Origin: an uncultured Clostridium sp. | GTDB taxonomy: Bacteria; Bacillota; Clostridia; TANB77; CAG-508 | Length of the DNA stretch: 64,000 bases | NCBI GenBank assembly: GCA_900553125.1 | Contig: USCB01000004.1 | Coordinates: 17,025-81,024 of the forward strand | Direction of reading: 5' to 3' | Part shown: positions 16,923 to 25,815 of the stretch, in pieces | Layout of the letters: each line of letters opens with the position of its first letter | Numbering within the stretch: position 1 is the stretch's first letter | Position numbers and translations under genes: made by a program | Notes under the pieces: generated by a model | Database searches by the model: none | Seen by the model: the letters and a program-made list of their open reading frames with translations, nothing else | Told to the model about the DNA's origin: nothing

Positions 16923-18881
16923 CTAATTTACCTCCTCTGTTGGTTCATATTTACTAAACCATATTCCTTCTAATCCATCCTTTTGTTTAAATGCTGAGTG
17001 TAATTTGTATCCTTCTGGCAAGCTTTTTCCATATTTTTGTGTATCTAATGGTTTGTCATCTTTATCTACAAATATTACACTTGCTTGTCCACTTTCTATT
17101 TTATATGCATATCTTGGTATCCATACCCAATAGCTTTCTAGCCCATTTGCCATGCATTTTACATTTGCCCATATTTTGTTTTCGTAATTATAGAAATAAT
17201 ATTCTTTTCCATCTTGATTTATTTTTTGTTCTGGATTTTCGCTGTATTCTACTTCTATACTATTTTTTCCATCTTGGGTATAGTATATTAATTTGGTATC
17301 TTCTGCTTTAAAATTCTTTAAGTTTGGCGTTTTTGGTTCTGTTTGGTCTAATGGTGTTGTTTCTTTACTACTTGGTTCATATTTACTAAACCATATTCCT
17401 TTTAAGCCTTCTTTTTGCTTAAATGCTGCATGTACTGTAAATCCTTCTGGCAAGCTTTCTCCATATTTTTCTTTATCTATTGGTTTATCATTTTCATCTA
17501 TTAATATAATTGTACTTTGACCTGATTCTATTTTATATGCATATCTTGGTATCCATACCCAATAACTTTCTAGTCCATTTGCTGTGCATTTTACATTTGC
17601 CCATATTTTGCTTTCATAGTTATAGAAGTAATATTCTTTTCCTCCTTGTTTGATTTTTTGTTCTGGTTTTTCGCTGTATTCTACTTCTATACTGTTTTTT
17701 CCATCTTGAGTATAGTATATTAATTTGGTATCTTCTGCTTTAAAATTTTTTAAGTCTGGCATTTCTGGTTCTGTTTGGTCAACTTTTACTGTTTCTTTGC
17801 TGCTTGGCTCGTATTTGCTAAACCATATTCCTTTTAAGCCTTCTTTTTGCTTGAATGCTGCATGTACTTCATATCCTTCTGGCAAGCTTTCTCCATATTT
17901 TTCTTTGTCTAATGGCTTGTCATTTATATCTACAAATATTATGCTTGCTTTTTCTTTCTTGGCTACACTTGCATCTAGTTTATATGCATATCTTGGTATC
18001 CACACCCAATAACTTTCTAGTCCATTTGCTGTACATTCTATGTTTCCCCATATTTTTGTTCCGGTTTCTTTATAGTCTACAAATGTATATGTTTTTCCTT
18101 CTACTGTTATTTGTTTTTTCTTTCCTTCTTCTATATATTGCTTTATGCTTACTTTGTATTGGTTCTTAAAATCTTCTGAATAATATATTACTTCTGTTTT
18201 ATAACTTAGTTTATTTAGGTCTGGCTCATATGCTATTGTTCCATCACTTGATTTGAATTCTTTTGATTCATCTTCTGCTGTTCCTATTCCTTTTGCATTT
18301 ACTCCATCTAACATTAATTTTGCATATTGTAGGCTATGGACTGTTTCTTTTCCTATTCCTGTTGGTTTTATTTTGTAACATTTGTCTGTTACTTGGTCAT
18401 ATATATATTCTTCTTCTTTTCCTCCTGCTGCTTCTTTTTTTATGTAATATATATCATTTACTAATCCTTTTAGAAACTCTTCGTCTTTCCATGTATCTTG
18501 GCATTCTAACATGTTATTTTTCCAAATTCTTTTGGTGCTTATTGGTTCCCCATTTGCATAATTGTTTCTTGCATATAGTATTTCTGCTTTTAATGTGTTA
18601 CTAAATTTTTCTATCTCTTTTTTTGATAGTTGCTTTTCTATAAATTCGCTTTCCGAACTTTTTCCTGTATATTCTTCTAATACTTTTATACTTTTTTGTG
18701 CATTTTTATTTTCTTCTATTGCTGACATTTCTGTATAAAAATTTGCTTTTGTTGTTCTTGTTAGTATTCCATTTTGCCCTGTTAACATTGATATCGTTAC
18801 TCCTGATAATATTAATAAGACTATTATTGTTACTACTAATGCTATTAATGTTATTCCTTCTCTCTTATTTACATTTTTCAA
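16923..18881 (-). CDS. Prepilin-like surface protein with three tandem repeats
   Basis: The N-terminus KNVNKREG is followed by ITLIALVVTIIVLLILSGVT, a type III/IV prepilin leader and hydrophobic helix with cleavage expected after Gly. The usual Glu at mature position 5 is replaced by Ala, so assembly into a classical pilus is uncertain. The chosen start is TTG 18881, 8 nt behind GGAAGGAG; the upstream ATG at 18917 reads through that site. After a linker of about 200 residues come three units of 144 codons, each with YWVWIPRYAYK and GIWFSKYEPS. It is coupled to the secreted target gene downstream, suggesting the two act together at the surface. Confidence 0.85.
   Translation of the reverse strand: MKNVNKREGITLIALVVTIIVLLILSGVTISMLTGQNGILTRTTKANFYTEMSAIEENKNAQKSIKVLEEYTGKSSESEFIEKQLSKKEIEKFSNTLKAEILYARNNYANGEPISTKRIWKNNMLECQDTWKDEEFLKGLVNDIYYIKKEAAGGKEEEYIYDQVTDKCYKIKPTGIGKETVHSLQYAKLMLDGVNAKGIGTAEDESKEFKSSDGTIAYEPDLNKLSYKTEVIYYSEDFKNQYKVSIKQYIEEGKKKQITVEGKTYTFVDYKETGTKIWGNIECTANGLESYWVWIPRYAYKLDASVAKKEKASIIFVDINDKPLDKEKYGESLPEGYEVHAAFKQKEGLKGIWFSKYEPSSKETVKVDQTEPEMPDLKNFKAEDTKLIYYTQDGKNSIEVEYSEKPEQKIKQGGKEYYFYNYESKIWANVKCTANGLESYWVWIPRYAYKIESGQSTIILIDENDKPIDKEKYGESLPEGFTVHAAFKQKEGLKGIWFSKYEPSSKETTPLDQTEPKTPNLKNFKAEDTKLIYYTQDGKNSIEVEYSENPEQKINQDGKEYYFYNYENKIWANVKCMANGLESYWVWIPRYAYKIESGQASVIFVDKDDKPLDTQKYGKSLPEGYKLHSAFKQKDGLEGIWFSKYEPTEEVN
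16941..18236 (-). repeat. Three 432-bp tandem units inside the prepilin gene
   Basis: The segment encoding the end of GIWFSKYEPS recurs at about 16941, 17373 and 17805, spaced exactly 432 bp (144 codons). The two lower-coordinate units are close to identical; the third is more diverged. Such arrays can expand or contract by recombination and can be collapsed by assemblers. Confidence 0.9.
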
Positions 18882-18919
18882 CTTTTTTCTCCTTCCTTTT
18901 TGATTTTTATATAACAAAA

Positions 18920-18992
18920 AAAGATATTATTAATAATCTATTACTGTTTAGCGTTTTTTACGTTTTACATTAATAGATTTAATAATATCTTT
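18920..18992. repeat. Long imperfect inverted repeat upstream of the prepilin gene
   Basis: AAAGATATTATTAATAATC-type sequence at 18920-18943 pairs with its complement at 18970-18992 over about 22 bp with one two-base bulge, around a 26-nt loop. It lies in the leader of the prepilin operon, between recO (ends 19218) and the TTG start. It could terminate recO transcripts or attenuate the operon. The 18882-19217 interval has no gene. Confidence 0.75.
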
Positions 18993-19033
18993 CCATATAT
19001 TTTATTTATATTTTTTTTATTTAGTAAAGTACT

Positions 19034-19064
<31 letters not shown>

Positions 19065-19217
19065 AGCCGCAAGGCTTTCAGCTTTTGTAATTTTCATTTT
19101 TATCCTCTTCCTTTTTTTATTTTATATTATATTAATTTATTTTTACTCTGTCAAGGTGTACTATTTAGTTTTTTTAATTATATGCATGTAGCAAGAAATG
19201 CGTATAACTTTTTTACC

Positions 19218-19946
19218 TTACCACAACTCTTCCAATTTATATTCTTTTTCTAACTTTTCATTAAAATAAATCTTACTCAAAAGCTTAATTTCCCTCAAAC
19301 TCTCATCCTTCAAACTAAATCCAAAAACCTTTTTACAGGGAGCTGATACAATAAAATTCAAAGCCGCTAAAGTACTTTTACTTATACTAATAGAACTCTT
19401 ATCTTGTCTATAGCACTCCTCACATTTAACCCCATTATCTTTAATACTAAAATGACTTATTCTCTCTTTTTCTCCACAATTAACACACCCACTAACTCTA
19501 GGTTTAAAGCCTAAAAAACATAAAAGTTTAATTTTAAAAACACTCAAAATAAAATCTGGGTCCTTGTCAGTTTCAGAAATCATATATAAAGTATTCAAAT
19601 AAAGCTGTAAAATTTTATAACTATTCTCATTTTCAGCCGTTACATCCTGAATAATTTTTGTAATATGTACAGTATATTTAATTTTATCTAAATCTGTTCT
19701 TATATTATAGAACATCTCAATAGTATCACAGGAATTTATAGAATAATTATCTTGAGATTTATACAAAATATATTCGCCAAAACACAAAAACTGTGTACCT
19801 GCCAAAAGAGCGCTATTTTGCCTTCTAGCACCCTTTGCAGCACACGATATTTTGCCTAAACCTGGGGTTAGCATAGTAAGCATTTTATCAAAATCCCCCA
19901 TATTACTTTCTGCTATTATTATTCCCTTCGTTTTTACTATTCCCAT
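19218..19946 (-). CDS. recO: DNA repair protein RecO
   Basis: Recombination mediator that helps RecR load RecA on SSB-coated single-stranded DNA and anneals strands. The 242-residue protein starts with an OB-fold domain (KTKGIIIAESNMGDFDKML, LLAGTQFL). It has a helical middle and a zinc-binding site made of CVNCGE and CEEC. Its start lies within the end of the yqzL gene (44-bp overlap), so the pair is co-translated, and era is directly upstream. The order era-yqzL-recO is conserved in Firmicutes. Confidence 0.95.
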   Translation of the reverse strand: MGIVKTKGIIIAESNMGDFDKMLTMLTPGLGKISCAAKGARRQNSALLAGTQFLCFGEYILYKSQDNYSINSCDTIEMFYNIRTDLDKIKYTVHITKIIQDVTAENENSYKILQLYLNTLYMISETDKDPDFILSVFKIKLLCFLGFKPRVSGCVNCGEKERISHFSIKDNGVKCEECYRQDKSSISISKSTLAALNFIVSAPCKKVFGFSLKDESLREIKLLSKIYFNEKLEKEYKLEELW

Positions 19947-20067
19947 CTGTTTCCACCTTTTGAAGATTTACTAAATTATTTTGTATATTTTCAATCTGTT
20001 TCATTTCTAAAAATGTATTAACATTTCCTGTTGATTTAAACATATTCCAAGCTATATCTTTTATCAT
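19903..20067 (-). CDS. yqzL: YqzL-family small protein
   Basis: A 54-residue protein between era and recO. The segment IAWNMFKSTGNVNTFLEMKQ matches the YqzL family (Trp, Phe, TGN and LxxK pattern), and the position is the same as in Bacillus. It starts at ATG 20067 behind GGAAGTGGA and overlaps the recO start. The tail beyond residue 35 is Asn/Lys rich and not conserved. Function is unknown in the family. Confidence 0.85.
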   Translation of the reverse strand: MIKDIAWNMFKSTGNVNTFLEMKQIENIQNNLVNLQKVETDGNSKNEGNNNSRK

Positions 20068-20112
20068 AACGTCCACTTCCTTCTGGAGTTAGTTTCTCCA
20101 TTCTTATGTATT

Positions 20113-21003
20113 TTATTCATTAAAAAATTTTTCGTTATTCATCCAATCTTCTTTAACCTTAACCCAAGTTTTCAAATTAACTTTTGTTCCAAAATTCTGC
20201 TCCATGTCTTTTCTTGCCATAGTTCCAATTCTTTTAAGCATTTCGCCATTTCTTCCAATTATAATTCCTTTATGCGAATTTCTTAAACAATAAATTATTG
20301 CCTCAATATTATATATATCCTCATTCTTTTGGGTCTTCTTAAGTTTCATTTTTTCTACTTGTACAAAAATACCATGTGGCACTTCATCTCTTAATAATAT
20401 CAAAGCTTTTTCCCTTATTGTTTCTTCTGCCAACTGTCTTAAAGTTTGGTCTGTATATTCATCTTGGTCATAATATGCAGGACCAGGTTTTAAATTTTTT
20501 TCTATTTCATCAAGTACAACTTCTTTGTATTTATTTTTTGTTGCGGAAATTGGAATTATTGCTGAAAAATCATATTCATTTTTATAAAGGTCAATTAATT
20601 TAGCTAATTCTTCTTTATTTACTAAATCCATCTTATTTATTATTAAAATGCATTTTCTTTTTGACTCTCTTATCTTTTCTAGAATTTTCATATCTCCACG
20701 ACCTATTTCTTTGCTATCTGCCTCTATTAAAAACAAAATAACATCAGAATTAGAAATTGCATCCCATGACAATTCTATCATATTTTCATTTAATTTTGTT
20801 TTTGGTTTATGGATTCCTGGAGTATCAATAAATATAATTTGTGAATTTTCTCTATTCACTATTCCCCTTATTTGTGTTCTTGTAGTCTGAACCTTGTTTG
20901 CTATTGCTGCAATTTTTTCTCCTACTAATAAATTTATTAGTGTTGATTTTCCTACATTTGTTCTTCCACAAATTGATACAAATCCTGATTTAAATTCTGC
21001 CAT
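20113..21003 (-). CDS. era: GTPase Era
   Basis: Essential GTPase that binds the 3' end of 16S rRNA and acts in 30S maturation. The N-terminal G domain has G1 GRTNVGKST, G3 DTPGIHKPK and G4 NKMD. The C-terminal KH domain is marked by IIGRNGEMLKRIG and ends with VKVKEDW. ATG 21003 follows AGGAG; the GTG two codons upstream falls in the ribosome binding site. It sits between rseP and yqzL-recO, with a palindromic repeat in the rseP-era junction. Confidence 0.97.
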   Translation of the reverse strand: MAEFKSGFVSICGRTNVGKSTLINLLVGEKIAAIANKVQTTRTQIRGIVNRENSQIIFIDTPGIHKPKTKLNENMIELSWDAISNSDVILFLIEADSKEIGRGDMKILEKIRESKRKCILIINKMDLVNKEELAKLIDLYKNEYDFSAIIPISATKNKYKEVVLDEIEKNLKPGPAYYDQDEYTDQTLRQLAEETIREKALILLRDEVPHGIFVQVEKMKLKKTQKNEDIYNIEAIIYCLRNSHKGIIIGRNGEMLKRIGTMARKDMEQNFGTKVNLKTWVKVKEDWMNNEKFFNE

Positions 21004-21019
21004 TTTCACTCCTTTTTTT

Positions 21020-21066
21020 CTGATTGGGGACGGTTCCTTTTCCGAAAAGGAACCGTCCCCAATCAG
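21020..21066. repeat. GGGGACGG palindromic repeat, rseP-era junction
   Basis: CTGATTGGGGACGGTTCC and its reverse complement around a short centre. On the minus strand it begins 3 nt after the rseP stop codon and ends about 8 nt before the era ribosome binding site. Confidence 0.92.
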
Positions 21067-21069
21067 AAA

Positions 21070-21807
21070 TCATCTAAAAATTCTACTAATATCATTATAA
21101 GTTACAAATATAGACAAAGCAATCAAAAGAGAAAATCCCAATAATTGCAATTGTATTTGAACCTTATCACTAACAGGTTTCCTTCTTATAGCCTCTATCA
21201 AAAGTAACAATATTTTTCCACCATCCAAAGCTGGAATAGGAAGTAAATTTGTAATTCCAAGTGATACTGATACTACTGCCATTATATATAAATATTCTTT
21301 TATACCTGTTGTTTTTGAAACTAACTCTGATATTCCAACAGGGCCTGTTAGATCATCTGCTCCAACTTGACCTGTAAATATCATTTTTACACTGTCTACT
21401 AATGCTCCTGAAAAACCTAGTGTTGCCTCACATGCAGTTTTCAAACTTCCATATATTATTGCTATTAATATGAAATATATTATTAATCCAAATACTATAT
21501 TTACTATAGCTCCTGCCGCAACTATTGCTATTCTTTTCGGTATACTTGCATTATTAAATGCTCCACTTTCTTCAGAGGCTTCTTCTTCGCCTTCCAGGCT
21601 AACAAATCCTCCTAAAGGAATTGCACGCAATGCATATTTTGTTTCTCCTTTTTGTCTGGATATTAATTCCGGACCAAATCCTATTGCAAATTGGTTTACT
21701 TTTACTTTGCATAGTTTTGCAGTTAAGAAATGTCCTCCTTCGTGTATGAATATTAAAAATCCAAGTAGGAATATTATTTTTATTGCTGATAAAATAAATC
21801 CAAGCAT
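21070..21807 (-). CDS. rseP: M50 site-2 protease, compact form without PDZ domain
   Basis: Intramembrane zinc metalloprotease of the RseP/RasP group, which cuts anti-sigma factors and leftover signal peptides in the membrane. Catalytic HEGGH lies in FIFIHEGGHFLTAK, and the third ligand region is LLPIPALDGGKI. TGPVGISELV is also conserved. The protein is 245 residues against about 340-430 for the family. The PDZ domain normally found between the second helix and TGQV...GPVGI is absent. ATG 21807 has GGAGG; the longer in-frame reading just runs through a palindromic repeat. It forms an operon with cdsA and uppS. A link to the ECF anti-sigma factor at 4.3-5.5 kb is possible but only inferred. 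Confidence 0.9.
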   Translation of the reverse strand: MLGFILSAIKIIFLLGFLIFIHEGGHFLTAKLCKVKVNQFAIGFGPELISRQKGETKYALRAIPLGGFVSLEGEEEASEESGAFNNASIPKRIAIVAAGAIVNIVFGLIIYFILIAIIYGSLKTACEATLGFSGALVDSVKMIFTGQVGADDLTGPVGISELVSKTTGIKEYLYIMAVVSVSLGITNLLPIPALDGGKILLLLIEAIRRKPVSDKVQIQLQLLGFSLLIALSIFVTYNDISRIFR

Positions 21808-21826
21808 TCTTTCCTCCACTTTTTTT

Positions 21827-21870
21827 GTATTGGGGACGGTTCTTTTCGCGAAAAGAACCGTCCCCAATAC
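21827..21870. repeat. GGGGACGG palindromic repeat, cdsA-rseP junction
   Basis: GTATTGGGGACGGTTC arms around TTTTCGCGAAAA. It starts 6 nt after the cdsA stop codon on the minus strand and ends 20 nt before the rseP start. Confidence 0.92.
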
Positions 21871-21876
21871 GAAAAA

Positions 21877-22674
21877 TCACATAAATATCATATATAAAAA
21901 TGGTGCAATAAAAACTAAACTATCTAATCTATCTAGCATTCCACCATGACCAGGTAACAAATTCCCATAATCTTTTACATCTACAAATCTTTTTACAGAT
22001 GATGCTACAAAATCGCCAATTTGGCTAAGTAAACTTAATGCTAAACTTACAATTGCAATCATACCATAAGAAAATTCTGTTCCCCAATAGTTGTTTGATA
22101 TTATCATAAAGATTGTAGAAACAATAACTGCACCTGCAGCTCCTGCTATGCACCCTTCTATTGATTTTTTAGGGCTTATTTTACTAAATTTGTGTTTTCC
22201 AAAATGTTTTCCAATTAAGTATGCAAATATGTCTGTTGACCATGATACAACAAATGTATATGCAAATAAAATTTTTCCAAATTCTAGTTTTCTTACTAAT
22301 TCTAAAAACATAAAGAAAAATGGCACATATATTATTCCTACTAATGTGTATGCTACATCTTTAAATGTTATTTTCATATCTGTAAAAATTACATTCAAAA
22401 ATAATAATAAAATTATAACAGGTATTGAAAGTGCAACCAAATGTAGTAGTTTTTCTGTTTCTAAAAACATTGCCCCAACAATGTATAAATTGCTTAAATA
22501 GCCTACCAATTGTATTGGTCTACATGTCTTTTTTATTGCTCCAAAATATTCGTACATACTAATTATACTTACAATTAATACTGCTATTCCTATTACATAT
22601 TGATTTCCTAGTACAAATAGTATTGCTACCATTGGAAGTCCTAATACCGTTGTTAAAACTCTTTTTAAATCCAT
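21877..22674 (-). CDS. cdsA: Phosphatidate cytidylyltransferase
   Basis: Makes CDP-diacylglycerol from phosphatidic acid and CTP at the membrane, the branch point of phospholipid synthesis. The 265-residue protein has about seven membrane spans. The C-terminal signature reads DFVASSVKRFVDVKDYG then PGHGGMLDRLDSL, with the family's metal- and substrate-binding Asp residues; SWSTDIFAYLIGKHFGKHK precedes it. It lies between uppS and rseP, as in many Firmicutes. Confidence 0.96.
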   Translation of the reverse strand: MDLKRVLTTVLGLPMVAILFVLGNQYVIGIAVLIVSIISMYEYFGAIKKTCRPIQLVGYLSNLYIVGAMFLETEKLLHLVALSIPVIILLLFLNVIFTDMKITFKDVAYTLVGIIYVPFFFMFLELVRKLEFGKILFAYTFVVSWSTDIFAYLIGKHFGKHKFSKISPKKSIEGCIAGAAGAVIVSTIFMIISNNYWGTEFSYGMIAIVSLALSLLSQIGDFVASSVKRFVDVKDYGNLLPGHGGMLDRLDSLVFIAPFLYMIFM

Positions 22675-22688
22675 ATTTTTTCACCTTT

Positions 22689-23399
22689 TTATTTTCCTAA
22701 TCTTCTAGTTCTTTTTTGATATTCAATTATTGCATTGTCTAAATCTTCGTCTTTGAAATCTGGCCAATTTTTGTCTACAAATAAGAATTCTGAATATGCA
22801 ATTTGCCAAGGCAAAAAATTACTTGTTCTCATTTCTCCACTTGTTCTTATTACTAAATCTGGGTCTGGCTGACCTGCTGTATATAATTTGCTTTCTAGTA
22901 AATTTTCATTTATATCTTCTAGCGAAATTGTTTTATCTGCAATTTCTTTTGCAATTTCTTTTGCAGCTCTTACTATTTCGGCTCTTCCTCCATAGTTTAA
23001 TGCAATATTAAAATGAACACCTGTGTTATCTTTTGTTCTTTTTATACATTCTTTTATTCTTTCCTGCATTTTCTCACTTAATACTGTTGTATCTCCTAAA
23101 AATTGGATTTTTATATTCTCAGAATCTGCAACTTTGGCATAATGTTCTAAATAGTTTTGAAGTATTAACATTAAACTTTTTACTTCTTCTTCTGCCCTTT
23201 TCCAATTTTCTGTTGAAAATGCATATACTGTAATATATTCTAAGCCTATTTCGTTTGCGTGTCTTACAATTTTTTCTAAAACCTTAGCTCCTTCTCTGTG
23301 CCCAAAAGCTACAGGCATTCCTTTAGCTCTTGCCCAACGTCTGTTTCCATCCATTATTATAGCTATATGTTTTGGTAATTCTTCTTTTTTAAATTCCAT
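22689..23399 (-). CDS. uppS: Isoprenyl transferase (undecaprenyl diphosphate synthase)
   Basis: Cis-prenyltransferase that condenses isopentenyl diphosphate onto farnesyl diphosphate to give the C55 lipid carrier for cell-wall synthesis. The 236-residue protein shows the catalytic Asp in IAIIMDGNRRWA, AFGHREG, YAFSTENWKR, and the C-terminal RTSGEMRTSNFLPWQ and EFLFVDKNWPDF. All active-site residues expected for the family are present. The upstream neighbour ispA makes its allylic substrate, giving a short terpenoid-carrier operon with cdsA downstream. Confidence 0.97.
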   Translation of the reverse strand: MEFKKEELPKHIAIIMDGNRRWARAKGMPVAFGHREGAKVLEKIVRHANEIGLEYITVYAFSTENWKRAEEEVKSLMLILQNYLEHYAKVADSENIKIQFLGDTTVLSEKMQERIKECIKRTKDNTGVHFNIALNYGGRAEIVRAAKEIAKEIADKTISLEDINENLLESKLYTAGQPDPDLVIRTSGEMRTSNFLPWQIAYSEFLFVDKNWPDFKDEDLDNAIIEYQKRTRRLGK

Positions 23400-23410
23400 T
23401 TATATACCCC

Positions 23411-24301
23411 TTATTTATTTCTTTTTTCAATATATCTAGCTAATTCTCTTAAAAATTCGGCTTTTTCTCCAAACTCATTTAGCTGCGATATTGCCTCTTT
23501 TGTAATTGAATGTAATATTTCTTTTGATTTTTCTAACCCATATTCTGATATATAGGTACATTTTCCTTTTTCTTTGTCATTACCAACAGGTTTTCCTGTG
23601 ACCTTTTCATCTCCTATTTCTGATAAAATATCGTCTTTTATTTGAAACGCTAAACCTATTTTTTCTGCATATGTTGTTATTTTTTCAAGCTGATTTTCTG
23701 ATGCTCCACCTAAAATAGCTCCCATTCTTGCACATAATCTTAGATATGCTCCTGTCTTGTTTTTATGAATATATTCAAGTTCTTCTTTTGATATATTCTT
23801 TCCTTCACATTCTGTATCTAAATATTCTCCTGCAAGCATTCTATCAGTTGCTATTGAAAATTCATTTAAAATTTTTATTTTATTTGCTAATTCCTTATCA
23901 TTTTTTGTATTTAATAAATCTTTACTTATTACAATATATGCGTAGTTAAAAAGTCCATCTCCAGCTAAAATTGCTGTTGCCTCATTGAATTTTTTATGAT
24001 TTGTTGGCTTTCCATGTCTAAAATTATCATTGTCTATTCCTGGTAAATCATCATGTATTAATGATGCATTATGTACCATTTCTATACTTACAGCATAAGG
24101 CATTGGGATTTCCAAATCTTCTTTAAATAATTTATAACTTGCTAAAACTAAAATCGGTCTTAATCTTTTTCCTCCTGCTATTAAACTATATTCCATAGAT
24201 TGGTTTAAAATTCGTTCAGGACAATCTTGTTTTTTCAAATATTTTTCTAATTCACTATTTACTTTATTTTGATATTTTATTAATTCGGTTTTAAAATCCA
24301 T
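23411..24301 (-). CDS. ispA: Polyprenyl (farnesyl) diphosphate synthase
   Basis: Trans-prenyltransferase building geranyl/farnesyl diphosphate from IPP and DMAPP. The first Asp-rich motif reads HDDLPGIDND and the second reads QIKDDILSEIGD. GGKRLRPIL is the conserved IPP-binding segment. At 296 residues the size is right for farnesyl diphosphate synthase. Two residues between the Asps of the first motif (DDLPGID) fit the bacterial FPPS type. Its place directly before uppS is consistent with supplying farnesyl diphosphate. Exact chain length is inferred. Confidence 0.93.
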   Translation of the reverse strand: MDFKTELIKYQNKVNSELEKYLKKQDCPERILNQSMEYSLIAGGKRLRPILVLASYKLFKEDLEIPMPYAVSIEMVHNASLIHDDLPGIDNDNFRHGKPTNHKKFNEATAILAGDGLFNYAYIVISKDLLNTKNDKELANKIKILNEFSIATDRMLAGEYLDTECEGKNISKEELEYIHKNKTGAYLRLCARMGAILGGASENQLEKITTYAEKIGLAFQIKDDILSEIGDEKVTGKPVGNDKEKGKCTYISEYGLEKSKEILHSITKEAISQLNEFGEKAEFLRELARYIEKRNK

Positions 24302-24320
24302 ATATTACATCCCTTTTTGG

Positions 24321-24869
24321 CTATATTGAAAGTATCTCATTTTCCTTATTTGATAATACTTTATCTACTTCTTCTATTGATTTATCTGTTAATTCTTGAA
24401 TTTTATTTTCAGCTTGTTTTAATTCGTCTTCTGTCATTTCTCCATCTTTTTGTTCTTTTTTGGCTTGGTCAATCCCATCTCTTCTTGCATTTCTAACTGC
24501 AACTTTACAATCTTCTGCCATTTTTTTGATGTCTTTTACTAATTCTTTTCTTCTTTCTTCAGTTAATTCTGGAAATGCTAGTCTTATTACTTTTCCATCA
24601 TTATTAGGATTTATTCCAATATCTGATGCAATTATTGCTTTTTCTATTTCTTTTAAAACTGATACATCCCATGGTTGAATTACTATCAATCTTGCCTCTG
24701 GAACTGATATACCTGCTACTTGGCTTATTGGTGTTGGTGTTCCATAATAGTCTATTTTTACCTTATTTAATATTGCAGGATTTGCTCTTCCTGCTCTTAC
24801 TTCTGCAAATTTTTCTCTTAAGTTGTCAATTGATTTATTCATTTTTTCTTTTATAATGTTATAATCCAT
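24321..24869 (-). CDS. frr: Ribosome recycling factor
   Basis: Splits post-termination ribosomes together with EF-G. The 182-residue protein has the family pattern: EVRAGRANPAILNKVKIDYYGTPT, then ISVPEARLIVIQPWD, and the C-terminal ARRDGIDQAKK. Translation starts at ATG 24869 behind GGGGAGAAAGG. It follows pyrH as in most bacteria. A palindromic repeat fills the pyrH-frr junction. Confidence 0.97.
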   Translation of the reverse strand: MDYNIIKEKMNKSIDNLREKFAEVRAGRANPAILNKVKIDYYGTPTPISQVAGISVPEARLIVIQPWDVSVLKEIEKAIIASDIGINPNNDGKVIRLAFPELTEERRKELVKDIKKMAEDCKVAVRNARRDGIDQAKKEQKDGEMTEDELKQAENKIQELTDKSIEEVDKVLSNKENEILSI

Positions 24870-24906
24870 AATATTTTTCCTTTCTCCCCTTTTGGGTCCC
24901 GTTTTT

Positions 24907-24967
24907 GTTCCATTGGGACCGGGTCTTTTTGGTACAATGTTCTAAAAAGACCCGGTCCTTTTGGAAC
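24907..24967. repeat. GGGACCGG palindromic repeat, pyrH-frr junction
   Basis: GTTCCATTGGGACCGGGTC and the complementary arm enclose a TTTTTGG..AAAAA stem. On the minus strand the element begins 1 nt after the pyrH stop codon. It is the variant with GGGACCGGGTCTTTTT in place of GGGGACGGTTCTTTT. An extra GGGTCCC fragment lies just beyond its distal end. Confidence 0.9.
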
Positions 24968-24968
24968 A

Positions 24969-25679
24969 TTATTTTACAATTGTTCCTATTTTCTCACCTT
25001 TGACAGCTCTTACTATGTTTTCTGGGTCTGCTATTCCAAATACTACAAGTGGAATATTGTTGTCTTTGCATAATGCTGTTGCTGTTGAGTCCATGACTTT
25101 TAAATCTTTATTTAGTACTTCTTGATATGTTATTTCATCATATTTTTCAGCTGTTGGGTCTAATTTTGGGTCAGCTGAATATACTCCATCAATTGCTTTT
25201 CCAAGCAATATTGCATCTGCTTCTATTTCAGCTGCTCTTAAAGCTGCTCCTGTATCTGTTGTAAAGAATGGATTTCCTGTACCACATGCAAATATAACTA
25301 CTCTTCCTCTTCCTAAGTGCTTTATTGCTTTTCTTTTTATAAATGGTTCTGCAATTTCTCTCATTTCTATAGCTGTTTGTACTCTTGTATATATTCCTCT
25401 TGCTTCTATTGCATCTTGCAATGCTAATGCATTCATTGCTGTAGCTAACATTCCCATGTAGTCTGCTGTTGTTTTTTCCATTTGCTCTCCGTTTCTTCTT
25501 CCTCTCCAGAAGTTTCCTCCTCCTACTACTATTGCTACTTCTACTCCCATTTCTACTACTTCTTTTATTTTGTCACATATTTCTCCTACTACTTTGATGT
25601 TTATTCCTGTTTTGTCTTCTCCTGCTAAGGCTTCTCCACTTAGTTTTAGTAAAACTCGTTTATATTTTGCTTCTGACAT
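24969..25679 (-). CDS. pyrH: UMP kinase
   Basis: Phosphorylates UMP to UDP with ATP, and is hexameric and feedback-regulated in bacteria. The 236-residue protein belongs to the amino acid kinase family, with VLLKLSGEAL at the N-terminus, VVGGGNFWRG (phosphate binding), ADYMGMLATAMNALALQ and GTGNPFFTTDTGAALRA. The start follows AAGGAAG. It is upstream of frr; the usual tsf neighbour is absent and a type I methylase fragment lies upstream instead. Confidence 0.97.
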   Translation of the reverse strand: MSEAKYKRVLLKLSGEALAGEDKTGINIKVVGEICDKIKEVVEMGVEVAIVVGGGNFWRGRRNGEQMEKTTADYMGMLATAMNALALQDAIEARGIYTRVQTAIEMREIAEPFIKRKAIKHLGRGRVVIFACGTGNPFFTTDTGAALRAAEIEADAILLGKAIDGVYSADPKLDPTAEKYDEITYQEVLNKDLKVMDSTATALCKDNNIPLVVFGIADPENIVRAVKGEKIGTIVK

Positions 25680-25815
25680 TTCTTATTCTTCCTTTCTTTT
25701 TTGTTTTCTTGTGGTATTTTATCATAATTGTTTTGAAACTACAATAGTTTTTTCTATGTTTCATTGGTAGAATTCTAAGATTTATTTATTTTCAACACTA
25801 TAATTATATAATTTT

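Noticed and set aside
16923..18236. Possible CRISPR array or phage repeat in the tandem region
   Set aside because: The 432-bp units are in frame, code for protein and have no short repeat/spacer structure.
21808..21867. Longer N-terminus of the site-2 protease reading GTVLFAKRTVPNT
   Set aside because: These residues are only the palindromic repeat read in frame; ATG 21807 has a GGAGG site and fits the family start.
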